Source of the DNA: Nocardioides daeguensis
GTDB taxonomy: Bacteria > Actinomycetota > Actinomycetes > Propionibacteriales > Nocardioidaceae
Assembly: GCF_019192965.1 (NCBI RefSeq)
Contig: NZ_JAHTKU010000008.1
Coordinates: 248,001 to 312,000, forward strand
DNA length: 64,000 nt
Direction: 5' to 3'
The notes under the pieces are model-generated. The model was not told the DNA's origin and made no database searches. It worked only from the letters and a program-made list of their open reading frames with translations. A program made the position numbers and the translations under genes. Shown one piece after another: positions 33,645 through 42,009 of the stretch. The stretch's first letter is position 1. Every line of letters starts with the position of its first letter.

Positions 33645-34415
33645 GTGCTCGCCCTGGCGACACCGGCCGTCGCCGCCCCCGCCACCCCCGCCCACGCGAC
33701 CGCCCGTGCCGCGTCGAGCGCCCCCTCGATCGACATCTCCGTCAGGAGCAACCAGGTCGAGCGCGGCAAGAAGGTCGTCGTCACCGGCACCGTGACCGGC
33801 AAGAAGGTCACCAAGGTGACCCTCCAGCAGAAGCGTGCCGGGACGCCGTGGAAGGCCCAGGCCACGGTCAAGGTGAAGGCCGACGGCAGCTTCCTGCTGA
33901 AGGACAAGACCACCACGGCGGTGATCCGCAAGTACCGCGTGGTCAGCGCCTCCGGGCCGAGGACGAGGTCCGCGAAGGTCACGGTCGGGGTCTACGCGTG
34001 GGCCGACCTGACCAAGCGCAAGGCTCGCTCCAGCATGAGGTGGAGCCAGCAGAAGACGGTCGCGATCAACGGCACGTCGTACGGCCTCGCATTCACGTCG
34101 TACAACTGGGGCAACATCGCGCCGCTGGTCGACTTCAACGTCAACCGCAACTGCATCGCCCTGCGTGCTCGCTTCGGCCTCAGCGACAACTCCGACGCTG
34201 CCGCGCGTGCGACCGTCTCCGTGGTGAGTGACGGGTCGACCGTCTACGCGAAGTCCTTCGGCCTGACCGAGTCCGAGCTGGCGACGGTCCCGATCGCCAG
34301 CCCGTTCCGGGTGGGGATCACCGCCACGGTCGAGAACCCGGGCAACCTGACGCCCGCACCCAACGCGATCGCCGTGGCCGCCGAGCCCGAGATCCTCTGC
34401 ACGTCGGCGAAGTAG
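33645..34415 (+). CDS. Putative secreted protein with doubtful 5' end
   Basis: About 256 aa from GTG. It begins VLALATPAVAAPATPAHATA, which looks like the hydrophobic core and cleavage site (AHA) of a signal peptide without the usual basic N-terminus. The frame is open back to the iclR stop 48 bp upstream but has no ATG/GTG/TTG before 33645. The mature part has beta-rich, Lys-rich repeats (VSGTVTGKKVTKVTLQQ-like, residues 40-110), as in actinobacterial surface proteins with Ig-like modules. It then has a 120-residue unrecognised domain with one Cys pair. It may be a truncated gene, or have an unusual start. Confidence 0.6.
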   Translation: MLALATPAVAAPATPAHATARAASSAPSIDISVRSNQVERGKKVVVTGTVTGKKVTKVTLQQKRAGTPWKAQATVKVKADGSFLLKDKTTTAVIRKYRVVSASGPRTRSAKVTVGVYAWADLTKRKARSSMRWSQQKTVAINGTSYGLAFTSYNWGNIAPLVDFNVNRNCIALRARFGLSDNSDAAARATVSVVSDGSTVYAKSFGLTESELATVPIASPFRVGITATVENPGNLTPAPNAIAVAAEPEILCTSAK

Positions 34416-34426
34416 TCCAGCCCGAC

Positions 34427-34807
34427 TCAGGCATCCACGACGAGGTCGGCTCCGGGGTTCCCCCCGAAGCCGACCTCGTTGCCGTCCGGGTCCCGGAAGG
34501 TCACCTTGCGCACGCCGGCGCCGTAGACCTCCTCGCTGGTCGGCTCGAGACCGCGGCCCGTGATCGCCGCCACCCGGGCGTCGAGGTCGGCGACGAAGAG
34601 CGTCTGGACGGCGTACCCGGCGCGCTCGGGTCGTTCCTCGACGACCAGCCAACGGTGCGGGGCCACCTCCCACACGGACTCCTTCTCGTGCGCCACGAAG
34701 GTGGGCGGGCCGCCGAGCAGCGCGTCGTACCACGGCCGAGCCCGCGCGTGGTCGCGTACGCAGATGCCCGCGAACAGCTCGACTCCGTCAGCCAGGAACT
34801 CGCTCAT
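34427..34807 (-). CDS. VOC (glyoxalase/bleomycin resistance) family protein
   Basis: 126 aa with two beta-alpha-beta-beta-beta units: VELFAGICVRDHARARPWYDALLG and LFVADLDARVAAITGRGLE...VRKVTFRDPDGNEVGFG. The DPDGNEV end is typical of VOC metalloenzymes. The substrate is unknown. It is convergent with the secreted protein gene (11-bp gap). Confidence 0.85.
   Translation of the reverse strand: MSEFLADGVELFAGICVRDHARARPWYDALLGGPPTFVAHEKESVWEVAPHRWLVVEERPERAGYAVQTLFVADLDARVAAITGRGLEPTSEEVYGAGVRKVTFRDPDGNEVGFGGNPGADLVVDA
34440..34479. repeat. 12-bp inverted repeat inside the 3' end of the VOC gene
   Basis: ACGAGGTCGGCT (34440-34451) and its exact complement (34468-34479) with a 16-nt loop. It may act as the terminator of the convergent plus-strand gene ending at 34415. 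It could also be a chance product of codon use. Confidence 0.4.
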
Positions 34808-34846
34808 GCAGGGGCGGACCGGCCGGCCGGCCCGGACTCATCGGAC

Positions 34847-35872
34847 TCATCGGCCCGGTCGGAGGGCCGTGAGCATGAGGGCCAGCCGCTCGATGCCGTC
34901 GGCACCGAGCTCGAGGTGCAGGTAGCGCCCGTCCACGACGTACCTCAGGGCACGCGGGCCGCTCCACTCCGGCGGCCCGAGCAGAGCGAGCACGTCGTCG
35001 GCGCCGGCGTTCGGCGCGAGGCCGTCGACGAGGTCCTCGGGCCGCGGGTAGGCCGCGAGGCGGACGAGGATCGCCTGGACGACACCGCGGCGCACGGACA
35101 CCTCGAGGCCCGCCGCCCGGAGCGCGGCGCCGGCCCAGCGCAGCTGCGTGATGTCGCGGGACACGACGGCGCCGACGGTACTCGCGACAGCGTGCAGCGC
35201 GCCGGATCCGTCCGGTCCGCCGACGTGACGCAGCAGCGAGCGCGCGTCGCCGGCCAGCACCTCGGCGGCCGGGCTGTCGTCGGGCACCTGGCGCAGCGCG
35301 GCCGGCGGGGTCGCGCCACTGGCCCGCTCCACCCAGTCGGTGAACTCGTCGTCGCCCACGGCCGGCCACTCCGCCGGCACGACGACATCGAAGGTCGCCT
35401 CGACCCAGCTCCGGAACGGCGCCAGCGCCGCGACCGACTCGTCGTCGGGCGGCAGCCCGAGCTCGTCGGCGGTCAGCTCCCGGTGACCGACCGCGACCAG
35501 GCGCAGGAAGTCGACGGCCGAGTCGGCCAGCAGGTAGGCCTCCCCGTCCGCGCCGAGGCCGACGAACCGCAGCGCACGCTCGTCGTCCAGCCAGATCGCG
35601 GCGGCCGAGCCGTCGCTGCCGATGGTGCCGATCGTCGCCAGGCGGTCCACCGGGAAGCCAGGAACCAGCCAGAGGTCGAGGAAACCCTCGACAGCGCCGA
35701 ACACGGCACCGAAGACCGCGCCGGACACCCGGTGGCCGGCGTAGGGGGCGAGGAAGTAGCCGTGGTCGCTCGCGATGCTCCAGCCCTGGTCCTCCATCCA
35801 GCACCAGGCCTGCTCGAGCTCGTCGGGCACCTCGAGGCCGGCGGGCAGGGACGGCGAGAGGGTCGTCAGCAT
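34847..35872 (-). CDS. Hypothetical protein, SMI1/KNR4-like N-terminal region
   Basis: 341 aa, no signal or TM segment. The first half has features reminiscent of SMI1/KNR4 domains (PDELEQAWCWMEDQGWSI, IGTIGSDGSAAAIWLDDERALRFVGLGADGEAYLLADSAVDFLRLV). The C-terminal 70 residues (DDVLALLGPPEWSGPRALRYVVDGRYLHLELG) look like a separate small domain. SMI1-like domains occur in housekeeping and in toxin-immunity proteins. No toxin is nearby, so no role is assigned. Confidence 0.7.
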   Translation of the reverse strand: MLTTLSPSLPAGLEVPDELEQAWCWMEDQGWSIASDHGYFLAPYAGHRVSGAVFGAVFGAVEGFLDLWLVPGFPVDRLATIGTIGSDGSAAAIWLDDERALRFVGLGADGEAYLLADSAVDFLRLVAVGHRELTADELGLPPDDESVAALAPFRSWVEATFDVVVPAEWPAVGDDEFTDWVERASGATPPAALRQVPDDSPAAEVLAGDARSLLRHVGGPDGSGALHAVASTVGAVVSRDITQLRWAGAALRAAGLEVSVRRGVVQAILVRLAAYPRPEDLVDGLAPNAGADDVLALLGPPEWSGPRALRYVVDGRYLHLELGADGIERLALMLTALRPGR

Positions 35873-35925
35873 CCGGGACACAGTCGGCGCGTGCCCACCC
35901 ACCGGCCACCGCAAACACCGGGCGG

Positions 35926-37380
35926 TCAGGCGCCCGGCGGCCGCTGCTGCCGGCCCCGCCACCACTGGGCGGTCTCGTGATCGGCCGGCAGCCCGTAGGC
36001 AGCGGTCATCACGCCGGCCAGCTCGCCCAGGTACGCCGTCCGCGCGGTCGCGTCCGCGCGCTGGGCCGCCTCGGCAAGCCGCGCGCCCTCGTCCCAGGCG
36101 CCGCCGTCGGCCGGGAGCGGAAGAGCGGCGAGCTGGCGGGCGCTGACCTTGACCGATCCGGGGGTCAGTCCGGTCCCGAGGTAGCGAGTCGCGGCGTGGG
36201 CGACGACCGGCGGGGCGAGCAGCACGGCCAGCAGGGGCCACAGGTCCGCCCGGTTGTGGGGAACCACGCTCACCACCGGCACCGACGGCAGCCAGGCGCC
36301 CGCCTCGTCGGCGACGGCCTCGATCACGCGACCCTGCCCGGCGACCAACAGCTTGGGGACGAGGCGGGCGGTCGCCCAGCCGGCCAGTGCGCCGTCGGCG
36401 CGGAGGGCGGCGAGGTCAACCGACGGGGCGTCGTACTGCTGCCGGGCGAAGCGGGTCGGCGCGCTCCCCCAGCGGGACTCGGCCGGATCGATCAGTCCAG
36501 TGGTGACCAGCGGGGTGCCGCCGGGAAGGCCGTCGCGGACGAAGGGCGCCAGGCCGTAGTACTGGTCGCGGAAGTCGGCGGTGCAGGTGGCGAGGTCGCC
36601 GACCGTGCCGGTGTCGCCGGGGAGGGTCACCGCCGGGATCCCGAAGCCGGGCGCCGCGAGCGCGCCCCAGCTGTCGGGGTCGGTGGCGGGCGTGGCGCCG
36701 GCCCGCACGACGGGGACGCAGGTGAGCACGGGCGTGCCGTCGAACACCGGCCGATCGGTGCACCAGAAGTCCGTGACCGCGCCACGCTCCGCGACGGCAG
36801 TCCGGACCGGCCCGGCGTCGCGGGCCGCGAGCACGGAGATCGGCTGGACGAGCGCCACCACCCCACCGGGTACGACGAGGTCGAGCGCCCGGCGCAGGAA
36901 CACCGCGCTCGTGTCGGTGTAGGCCCCCAGGCCGCGGCGGTGCTCCTCGCTCTGCCCGGCCGACCGGCGCCGCAGCTGGCCGAGGAACGGCGGGTTCCCG
37001 ACCACCGCGTCGAAGGTGCGCCCCTCCCAAGCGACGAGTCCGTCGGCGACGACGACCTGCTGCGCGATCGTGGCCATCGGGACGCTCGGGTCCAGCTCGT
37101 GCAGTCGCTGCCGCGCGATCCGCACGGCGTCGATGTCGAGGTCGGAGCCGTGGACCGCACGGACCCCGAGGCGGCGCGCGGCCGCGACCAGGAAGTGCCC
37201 GGTCCCGCAAGCCGGGTCGAGCACCGTCCCCGTCGTCGGCAGCGCGCGGTCGAGGACCCAGCCGACCAGCTCGGCGGGCGTGTAGAAGGATCCCTGTGCC
37301 CGACGCCGGTCGCGTTCACGGGCGGCGAGGTGGCGTTCGTACGCGTCGGCGGCCTCGTCCGCCTCGGTGCCGCGCGCCAT
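35926..37380 (-). CDS. Solitary N6-adenine DNA methyltransferase-like protein
   Basis: 484 aa. Motif I is DPACGTGHF (55-63) and motif IV is NPPF (129-132), preceded by SFYTPAELVGWVLDRAL as in Type I HsdM, Type IIG and BREX PglX-like enzymes. The C-terminal half (about 260-484) resembles the TaqI-like target recognition domain (LGTGLTPGSVKVSARQLAALPLP). No nuclease, specificity subunit or defence gene is adjacent, so it is an orphan enzyme or acts alone. It is divergent from pncB with only 60 bp between the starts. Confidence 0.82.
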   Translation of the reverse strand: MARGTEADEAADAYERHLAARERDRRRAQGSFYTPAELVGWVLDRALPTTGTVLDPACGTGHFLVAAARRLGVRAVHGSDLDIDAVRIARQRLHELDPSVPMATIAQQVVVADGLVAWEGRTFDAVVGNPPFLGQLRRRSAGQSEEHRRGLGAYTDTSAVFLRRALDLVVPGGVVALVQPISVLAARDAGPVRTAVAERGAVTDFWCTDRPVFDGTPVLTCVPVVRAGATPATDPDSWGALAAPGFGIPAVTLPGDTGTVGDLATCTADFRDQYYGLAPFVRDGLPGGTPLVTTGLIDPAESRWGSAPTRFARQQYDAPSVDLAALRADGALAGWATARLVPKLLVAGQGRVIEAVADEAGAWLPSVPVVSVVPHNRADLWPLLAVLLAPPVVAHAATRYLGTGLTPGSVKVSARQLAALPLPADGGAWDEGARLAEAAQRADATARTAYLGELAGVMTAAYGLPADHETAQWWRGRQQRPPGA

Positions 37381-37403
37381 GCTGGGGAGACTAGAGGAAC
37401 CCT

Positions 37404-37426
37404 GTTATAGTCATTATGACTACAAC
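37404..37426 (+). promoter_or_regulatory. NrtR-type operator upstream of the NAD-salvage operon
   Basis: A 23-bp palindrome with arms GTTATAGTCAT (37404-37414) and ATGACTACAAC (37416-37426) around a central T; one position is unpaired. TAGTCAT/ATGACTA is the core expected for the Nudix regulator NrtR. A TATAGT inside it may be the -10. It lies 14 bp before the pncB ATG and 24 bp from the divergent methyltransferase start. Confidence 0.82.
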
Positions 37427-37440
37427 ATCGAGGAGCTGCG

Positions 37441-39330
37441 ATGGACCGCACCGGACTGCTCACCGACCGCTACGAGCTCACCATGCTCGACTCGTTCGTG
37501 CGCGACGGCAGCGCCGGGCGCCCCGCGGTGTTCGAGGCCTTCGCCCGCCGCCTGCCCGAGGGGCGTCGCTACGGCATGCTCGCCGGGCTGGGCCGGCTGC
37601 TCGACGCCATCGAGCACTTCTCCTACGACGCCGACGAGCTCGCGTGGCTGCAGGAGCAGGGGGTGATCGGCGCCGAGACCGCCCGGTGGCTGGCCGACTT
37701 CCGGTTCACCGGCGACATCGACGGCTACCGCGAGGGCGACCTCTACTTCCCCGGCAGCCCGATCCTCACCGTCAGCGGATCCCTCGGCGAGTGCCTCCTG
37801 CTCGAGACCCTGGTGCTCAGCGTCCTCAACCACGACACCGCCATCGCCAGCGCGGCCGCCCGGATGGTCGACGCCGCGCAGGGCCGGCCGATCATCGAGA
37901 TGGGCGGGCGCCGTACCCACGAGGAGGCGGCGGTCGCGACCGCGCGGGCGGCGTACCTCGCCGGGTTCGCGACCACCAGCAACCTGGCCGCCGGGCGGAG
38001 GTACGGCCTCCCGACCGCGGGAACCGCCGCCCACGCGTTCACCCTGGCCCACGACACCGAGGCCGACGCCTTCCGCAGCCAGGTCGAGGCACTCGGCGTC
38101 GGCACCACGCTGCTCGTCGACACCTACGACATCACCCAGGGCATCCGCACCGCCGTCGAGGTCGCCGGCACCGGCCTGGGGGCCGTCCGGATCGACTCCG
38201 GCGACCTGGCCGAGGAGTCGCACAAGGCGCGCGTCCTGCTCGACGCGCTCGGCGCGACCTCCACCCGGATCGTCGTGACCAGCGACCTCGACGAGTTCGT
38301 CATCACCGCGCTCGCGGACGCCCCGATCGACGGCTACGGCGTCGGCACCCGCGTCGCCACCGGCTCCGGCCACCCCACCGCGAGCATGGTCTACAAGCTG
38401 GTCGCGATCGCCGACGCCCCGGGCGAGCCGCTGCGCTCGGTTGCGAAGAAGTCGAAGGACAAGGGATCGGTGGGCGGCCGCAAACACGCCTTCCGGGAGT
38501 ACGACGCCGGCGGCACCCTGCTCGCCGAGTGGTTCACCGGCCAGGACGCTCCCCGGCCCGGCCCCGGCGCACGCCCGGTCCAGGTCGCACTGGTCCGCGC
38601 CGGGGAGGTCGTGCACCGCCCCCCGCTCACCGAGGTCCGCGCGTTCGCGGCCGCGACCCTGGCCACCCTGCCGGCCGACGCGCGCACGGTCGCCGCCGGA
38701 CCGGCGTACCTGACCGCCACGCTTCGAGAGGAGACAGCCATGGCAGCACCCGGCACGAGGGCGTTGATCGTCGTCGACGTCCAGAACGACTTCGTCGAGG
38801 GCGGCTCGCTCGGCGTCCCCGGCGGCCGCGAGGTCGCCGGTCGGATCAGCGACCACCTCGCCGCCCACGCCGGCGACTACGCCGTGGTCGCCGCGTCACG
38901 CGACTGGCACCACGCTGGGGAGACCAACGGCGGCCACTTCCACGCCCCCGGTGAGCAACCGGACTTCGTGACCACCTGGCCGGTCCACTGCGTCCAGGGC
39001 GAGGCCGGCTCCGAGTACGCCCCCGAGCTGGAGACCTCCGCCGTCACCCACCACGTGGTGAAGGGCATGGGCGAGCCGGCGTACTCCGCCTTCGAGGGGA
39101 TCACCGCCGACGGCGAGCGGCTGGCCGACGTGCTGCGGTCCGCGGGCGTCGACCGGGTCGACGTCACCGGCATCGCGACCGACTACTGCGTGCGCGCCAC
39201 GGCCCTCGACGCCGTCCGCGCGGGCTTCCGGGTCCGGCTCCTCGACGGCCTGCACGCCGGCGTCGCCCCCGACTCGTCGAAGGCGGCGATCGAGGAGCTG
39301 GCCGCGGCCGGCGTCGAGGTGGCCCGATGA
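37441..39330 (+). CDS. pncB-pncA: Nicotinate phosphoribosyltransferase fused in frame to nicotinamidase
   Basis: 629 codons without a stop. Residues 1-430 are a nicotinate phosphoribosyltransferase: [45 protein letters not shown] and [11 protein letters not shown]. Residues 434-629 are a nicotinamidase: VVDVQNDF with the catalytic Asp, metal ligands in [27 protein letters not shown] with the Lys, and TDYCVRAT with the nucleophilic Cys. Together they convert nicotinamide to nicotinate and then to nicotinate mononucleotide (Preiss-Handler route). At the joint, CGAGAGGAGACAGCC precedes an ATG (38740), so a separate PncA could also be made. It is followed by nrtR with ATGA overlap. Confidence 0.88.
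   Translation: MDRTGLLTDRYELTMLDSFVRDGSAGRPAVFEAFARRLPEGRRYGMLAGLGRLLDAIEHFSYDADELAWLQEQGVIGAETARWLADFRFTGDIDGYREGDLYFPGSPILTVSGSLGECLLLETLVLSVLNHDTAIASAAARMVDAAQGRPIIEMGGRRTHEEAAVATARAAYLAGFATTSNLAAGRRYGLPTAGTAAHAFTLAHDTEADAFRSQVEALGVGTTLLVDTYDITQGIRTAVEVAGTGLGAVRIDSGDLAEESHKARVLLDALGATSTRIVVTSDLDEFVITALADAPIDGYGVGTRVATGSGHPTASMVYKLVAIADAPGEPLRSVAKKSKDKGSVGGRKHAFREYDAGGTLLAEWFTGQDAPRPGPGARPVQVALVRAGEVVHRPPLTEVRAFAAATLATLPADARTVAAGPAYLTATLREETAMAAPGTRALIVVDVQNDFVEGGSLGVPGGREVAGRISDHLAAHAGDYAVVAASRDWHHAGETNGGHFHAPGEQPDFVTTWPVHCVQGEAGSEYAPELETSAVTHHVVKGMGEPAYSAFEGITADGERLADVLRSAGVDRVDVTGIATDYCVRATALDAVRAGFRVRLLDGLHAGVAPDSSKAAIEELAAAGVEVAR
38740..39330 (+). other. pncA: Possible internal start for a separate nicotinamidase
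   Basis: Alternative initiation at ATG 38740, preceded by GAGAGGAG at 7 bp, would give a complete 196-aa nicotinamidase (starts [18 protein letters not shown]). This suggests the fusion arose from two overlapping or adjacent genes through loss of the pncB stop codon. Both products may exist. Confidence 0.5.
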
Positions 39331-40028
39331 CCGCCCCCCACCCGCCGTTCGCGGTGGCCGTCGACCTGGCCGTGTTCACCATCCGCGACGGCGCGCTCGC
39401 CGTGCTGCTGGTCGAGCGCGGCGAGGAGCCCTTCCGCGGATCGTGGGCACTGCCGGGCGGGTTCGTCGAGCCCGACGAGGACGCCGAGCAGGCCGCCTGG
39501 CGCGAGCTGCGCGAGGAGACCGGGATGGCGCGCTTCCCCGGCCACCTCGAGCAGCTGCGGACCTACTCCGCCCCCGACCGCGACCCGCGCCAGCGCGTGG
39601 TCTCCATCGCCCACGTCGCCCTCGCCCCCGACCTGCCCGAACCGCAGGCCGGCACCGACGCCGCCGACGCCCGCTGGTGGGTCGTCGACGACCTGCTCGA
39701 GGGCGACGACGGACCCACCCTGGCCTTCGACCACCGGCAGATCCTGCTCGACGCCCGCGAACGGGTCCGGGCCAAGCTGGAGTACACGACGCTGGCCACC
39801 GAGTTCGTCGCCGAGCCGTTCACCCTCCCCGAGCTGCGCCGCGTGTACGCCGCCGTCTGGGGCACGCCCCCGGACCTCGGCAACTTCCGCCGCAAGGTCC
39901 TCGGCACCGACGGCTTCGTCGTCCCCACCGACGTCCGCGGCGAGGCGACCGAGGCCGGCGGACGGCGGGCGTTGCTCTACCGACGGGGTACGGCGACGGT
40001 CGTCTCTCCCCCGATGGCTCGCGGCTGA
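39327..40028 (+). CDS. nrtR: NrtR-type Nudix transcriptional regulator of NAD metabolism
   Basis: 233 aa. It has an N-terminal Nudix domain with an intact Nudix box ([20 protein letters not shown] then TGM) and a C-terminal winged helix (about 160-225; [33 protein letters not shown]) typical of NrtR. It represses NAD biosynthesis/salvage genes, with ADP-ribose or related molecules as effectors in studied cases. Overlap with pncB-pncA and the palindrome at 37404 complete an autoregulated NAD-salvage unit. Confidence 0.88.
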   Translation: MTAPHPPFAVAVDLAVFTIRDGALAVLLVERGEEPFRGSWALPGGFVEPDEDAEQAAWRELREETGMARFPGHLEQLRTYSAPDRDPRQRVVSIAHVALAPDLPEPQAGTDAADARWWVVDDLLEGDDGPTLAFDHRQILLDARERVRAKLEYTTLATEFVAEPFTLPELRRVYAAVWGTPPDLGNFRRKVLGTDGFVVPTDVRGEATEAGGRRALLYRRGTATVVSPPMARG

Positions 40029-40042
40029 TCTCGGCCGAGGAC

Positions 40043-40109
40043 GTTGCGGTTTGGTCCCCAACCGCAACGACACGCCGGCAGATGCTGCGGTTTGGGACCA
40101 AACCGCAAC
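40043..40109. repeat. Pair of 26-bp palindromes in inverted orientation
   Basis: Unit 1 (40043-40068) begins GTTGCGGTTTGGTCCC and ends AACCGCAAC. Unit 2 (40084-40109) is its reverse complement with two differences. Each unit is itself an inverted repeat. They lie between nrtR and the arsR promoter and could be a terminator for nrtR or protein-binding sites. Confidence 0.65.
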
Positions 40110-40115
40110 ACCTCC

Positions 40116-40171
40116 TCAACCCGATGGTTGACAGTCGCGGCCGATCGGCATCTAATCAACCACATGGTTGA
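40116..40171 (+). promoter_or_regulatory. arsR promoter with two identical operator palindromes; leaderless start
   Basis: TTGACA (40128-40133), a 17-bp spacer and TCTAAT (40151-40156) form a good promoter with transcription expected to start at or next to the ATG at 40164. TCAACC-N4-GGTTGA occurs twice, at 40116-40131 over the -35 and at 40156-40171 over the start codon. The centres are 40 bp apart, about four helical turns, so the sites are on the same face of the helix. Confidence 0.78.
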
Positions 40172-41048
40172 GCAAGACGATCGGCTCTCCCGGGTCTTCG
40201 CCGCCCTCGCCGACCCGACCCGCCGCGACATGGTGACCCGCCTGGCGGCGGGCGACGCGACGGTGAGCGAGCTGGCGGCGCCGTACGACGTCTCGCTGCA
40301 GGCGGTCTCCAAGCACCTCAAGGTGCTCGAGGAGGCGGGCCTGGTCCGGCGCAGCCGCGACGCGCAACGGCGTCCGGTCCACCTGGACGCGGAGGTGTTC
40401 GACCTGATGACGAAGTGGATCGAGCGCTACCGGCAGCAGGCCGAGGCGCGCTACCGGCGCCTGGACCAGGTCCTCGCCCGAATGCAGGGCGAGCACACCG
40501 CCCACGGACGACGAGCACGAGCGAGGCGAAGGAGCAGCAGGATGAGCACCAGCAGCACGGCACCCGAGGTCCTGATCGAGGCGGATCCCGACGTCCCCAC
40601 GGTCCGGATCGTGCGCGAGTTCGACGCCCCGCGCGAGCTCGTCTTCCGCGCCCACGTCGAGCCCGAGCTGGTCACCCAGTGGCTGGGCCCCGACTCGGTC
40701 GGCATGGCGATCGACCTGTGGGACATCCGCACCGGCGGCGCGTACCGCTACACCGCGCTGCGCGACGGCGCGGAGATCGCCCACTTCTACGGCGCGGTGC
40801 ACCGCGTCGACGAGAACGAACGGATCGTGCAGACCTTCGGCTTCGAGGAGATGCCCGACGCGGTCAGCCTCGACACGATGGTCTTCGTCGCCCTGCCCGG
40901 CGACCGCACCCGGCTCGAGGCGCTGTCGGTGGTCTACGACTTCGAGTCCCGCGCCGGGATGCTCGCCAGCGGGATGGAGGTCGGCATCACCGAGGGGTAC
41001 GCCGCCCTCGACCGCCTTCTCGCCTCGCTCTCCGGGGACGCGGAGTGA
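40164..41048 (+). CDS. ArsR-family regulator fused in frame to an SRPBCC (AHSA1-like) domain
   Basis: 294 aa. Residues 8-95 are an ArsR winged helix (FAALADPTRRDMVTRLAAG, VSELAAPYDVSLQAVSKHLKVLEEAGLV), without the metal-binding Cys motif. Residues 140-294 are an AHSA1/SRPBCC ligand-binding domain (VRIVREFDAPRELVFRAHVEPELVTQWLGP ... AGMLASGMEVGITEGYAALDRLLA). A basic linker GRRARARRRSSR joins them. An AAGGAG 7 bp before the internal ATG at 40542 suggests that a free SRPBCC protein may also be made. It probably represses itself through TCAACC-N4-GGTTGA. Confidence 0.85.
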   Translation: MVEQDDRLSRVFAALADPTRRDMVTRLAAGDATVSELAAPYDVSLQAVSKHLKVLEEAGLVRRSRDAQRRPVHLDAEVFDLMTKWIERYRQQAEARYRRLDQVLARMQGEHTAHGRRARARRRSSRMSTSSTAPEVLIEADPDVPTVRIVREFDAPRELVFRAHVEPELVTQWLGPDSVGMAIDLWDIRTGGAYRYTALRDGAEIAHFYGAVHRVDENERIVQTFGFEEMPDAVSLDTMVFVALPGDRTRLEALSVVYDFESRAGMLASGMEVGITEGYAALDRLLASLSGDAE

Positions 41049-41620
41049 TCCCCGGCGCTCCGGCCGAGGAGCACCGCAGCATCGCGGGCACCTTCGGCGC
41101 GAGGGTGCGCGGGGTGGCCGCGGAGGGCTGGGACGCGCCGACGCCGGTCGCTCAGTGGCGGGCGCGCGACGTCGTACGTCACCTGGTCGAGTGGTTCCCC
41201 GCGTTCCTCGCCGACGGCTCCGACATCGAGCTCCCACCCGGCCCGGACGTCGACGTCGACCCGGTCGCGGCGTGGGACCACCACGCTGCCGCGGTCCAGG
41301 CCGTCCTCGACGACCCGGCGTACGCCGACGTCACCTTCACGCACCCCCGACTCCCCCCGCTGCCGCTCCCCCGCGCGATCGCGCAGTTCTACACCGGCGA
41401 CGTCTTCCTGCACACCTGGGACCTCGCCCGCGCCACCGGCCAGGACGACACCCTCGACGCCGAGCGCTGCCGGGTGATGCTGCACGGCATGGAGCCGCTC
41501 GACGAGATGCTGCGCCAGAGCGGGCAGTACGGTCCGCGGGTGCCGGTCGCCGGGGACGCGCGCTGGCAGGACCGGCTGATCGGGTTCATCGGCCGCGACC
41601 CCGCCTGGCAGCCGTCGTAA
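41045..41620 (+). CDS. TIGR03086-type (DinB/mycothiol maleylpyruvate isomerase-like) protein
   Basis: 191 aa. Helical DinB-like fold with ARDVVRHLVEWFPAFL and FYTGDVFLHTWDLARATGQD, giving the His residues expected for a metal site. The GTG start overlaps the preceding stop (GTGA). These proteins often accompany ArsR-SRPBCC pairs in actinobacteria. The substrate is unknown. Confidence 0.82.
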   Translation: MIPGAPAEEHRSIAGTFGARVRGVAAEGWDAPTPVAQWRARDVVRHLVEWFPAFLADGSDIELPPGPDVDVDPVAAWDHHAAAVQAVLDDPAYADVTFTHPRLPPLPLPRAIAQFYTGDVFLHTWDLARATGQDDTLDAERCRVMLHGMEPLDEMLRQSGQYGPRVPVAGDARWQDRLIGFIGRDPAWQPS

Positions 41621-41661
41621 ACGGGTCGAGCGATGTCGGTGGCCGGTCCTAGCCTGCTGCC

Positions 41662-42009
41662 ATGGCGTACGACGAAGAGCTGGCCGGGCGGCTCCGCGAC
41701 CTCCTCGCGGAGGAGCCGGCTGCGGCGGGGCGCGAGCTCACCGAGAGGAAGATGTTCGGCGGACTGGGCCTCATGGTCGCCGGCAACATGGCCGTCGCCG
41801 CCAGTGGCCAGGGCGGCCTGATGGTGCGGGTCGACCCGGCCGAGGGCGAGGAGCTGGTGGCCACGACGCCGGCGTACCCGATGGAGATGCGCGGCAGAGC
41901 GATGAGCGGCTGGCTGCGGGTCGACCTCGCCGACCTCGCCACCGACGAGGCGCTGGGCGCGTGGGTGCACCGCGGCGCGTCGTACGCCGCGTCCCTGCCG
42001 CCCAAGTGA
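41662..42009 (+). CDS. TfoX N-terminal domain protein
   Basis: 115 aa. The TfoX_N signature is present: ELTERKMFGGLGLMVAGNMAVAAS and PMEMRGRAMSGWLRVD. The ComEA-like C-terminal TfoX domain is absent, which is common in actinobacteria. There is no evidence for a competence role. The stop overlaps the start of the first MFS gene. Confidence 0.88.
   Translation: MAYDEELAGRLRDLLAEEPAAAGRELTERKMFGGLGLMVAGNMAVAASGQGGLMVRVDPAEGEELVATTPAYPMEMRGRAMSGWLRVDLADLATDEALGAWVHRGASYAASLPPK

Noticed and set aside
35926..37380. Part of a restriction-modification or BREX locus
   Set aside because: No nuclease, specificity subunit, ATPase or phosphatase of such systems lies within the flanking genes.
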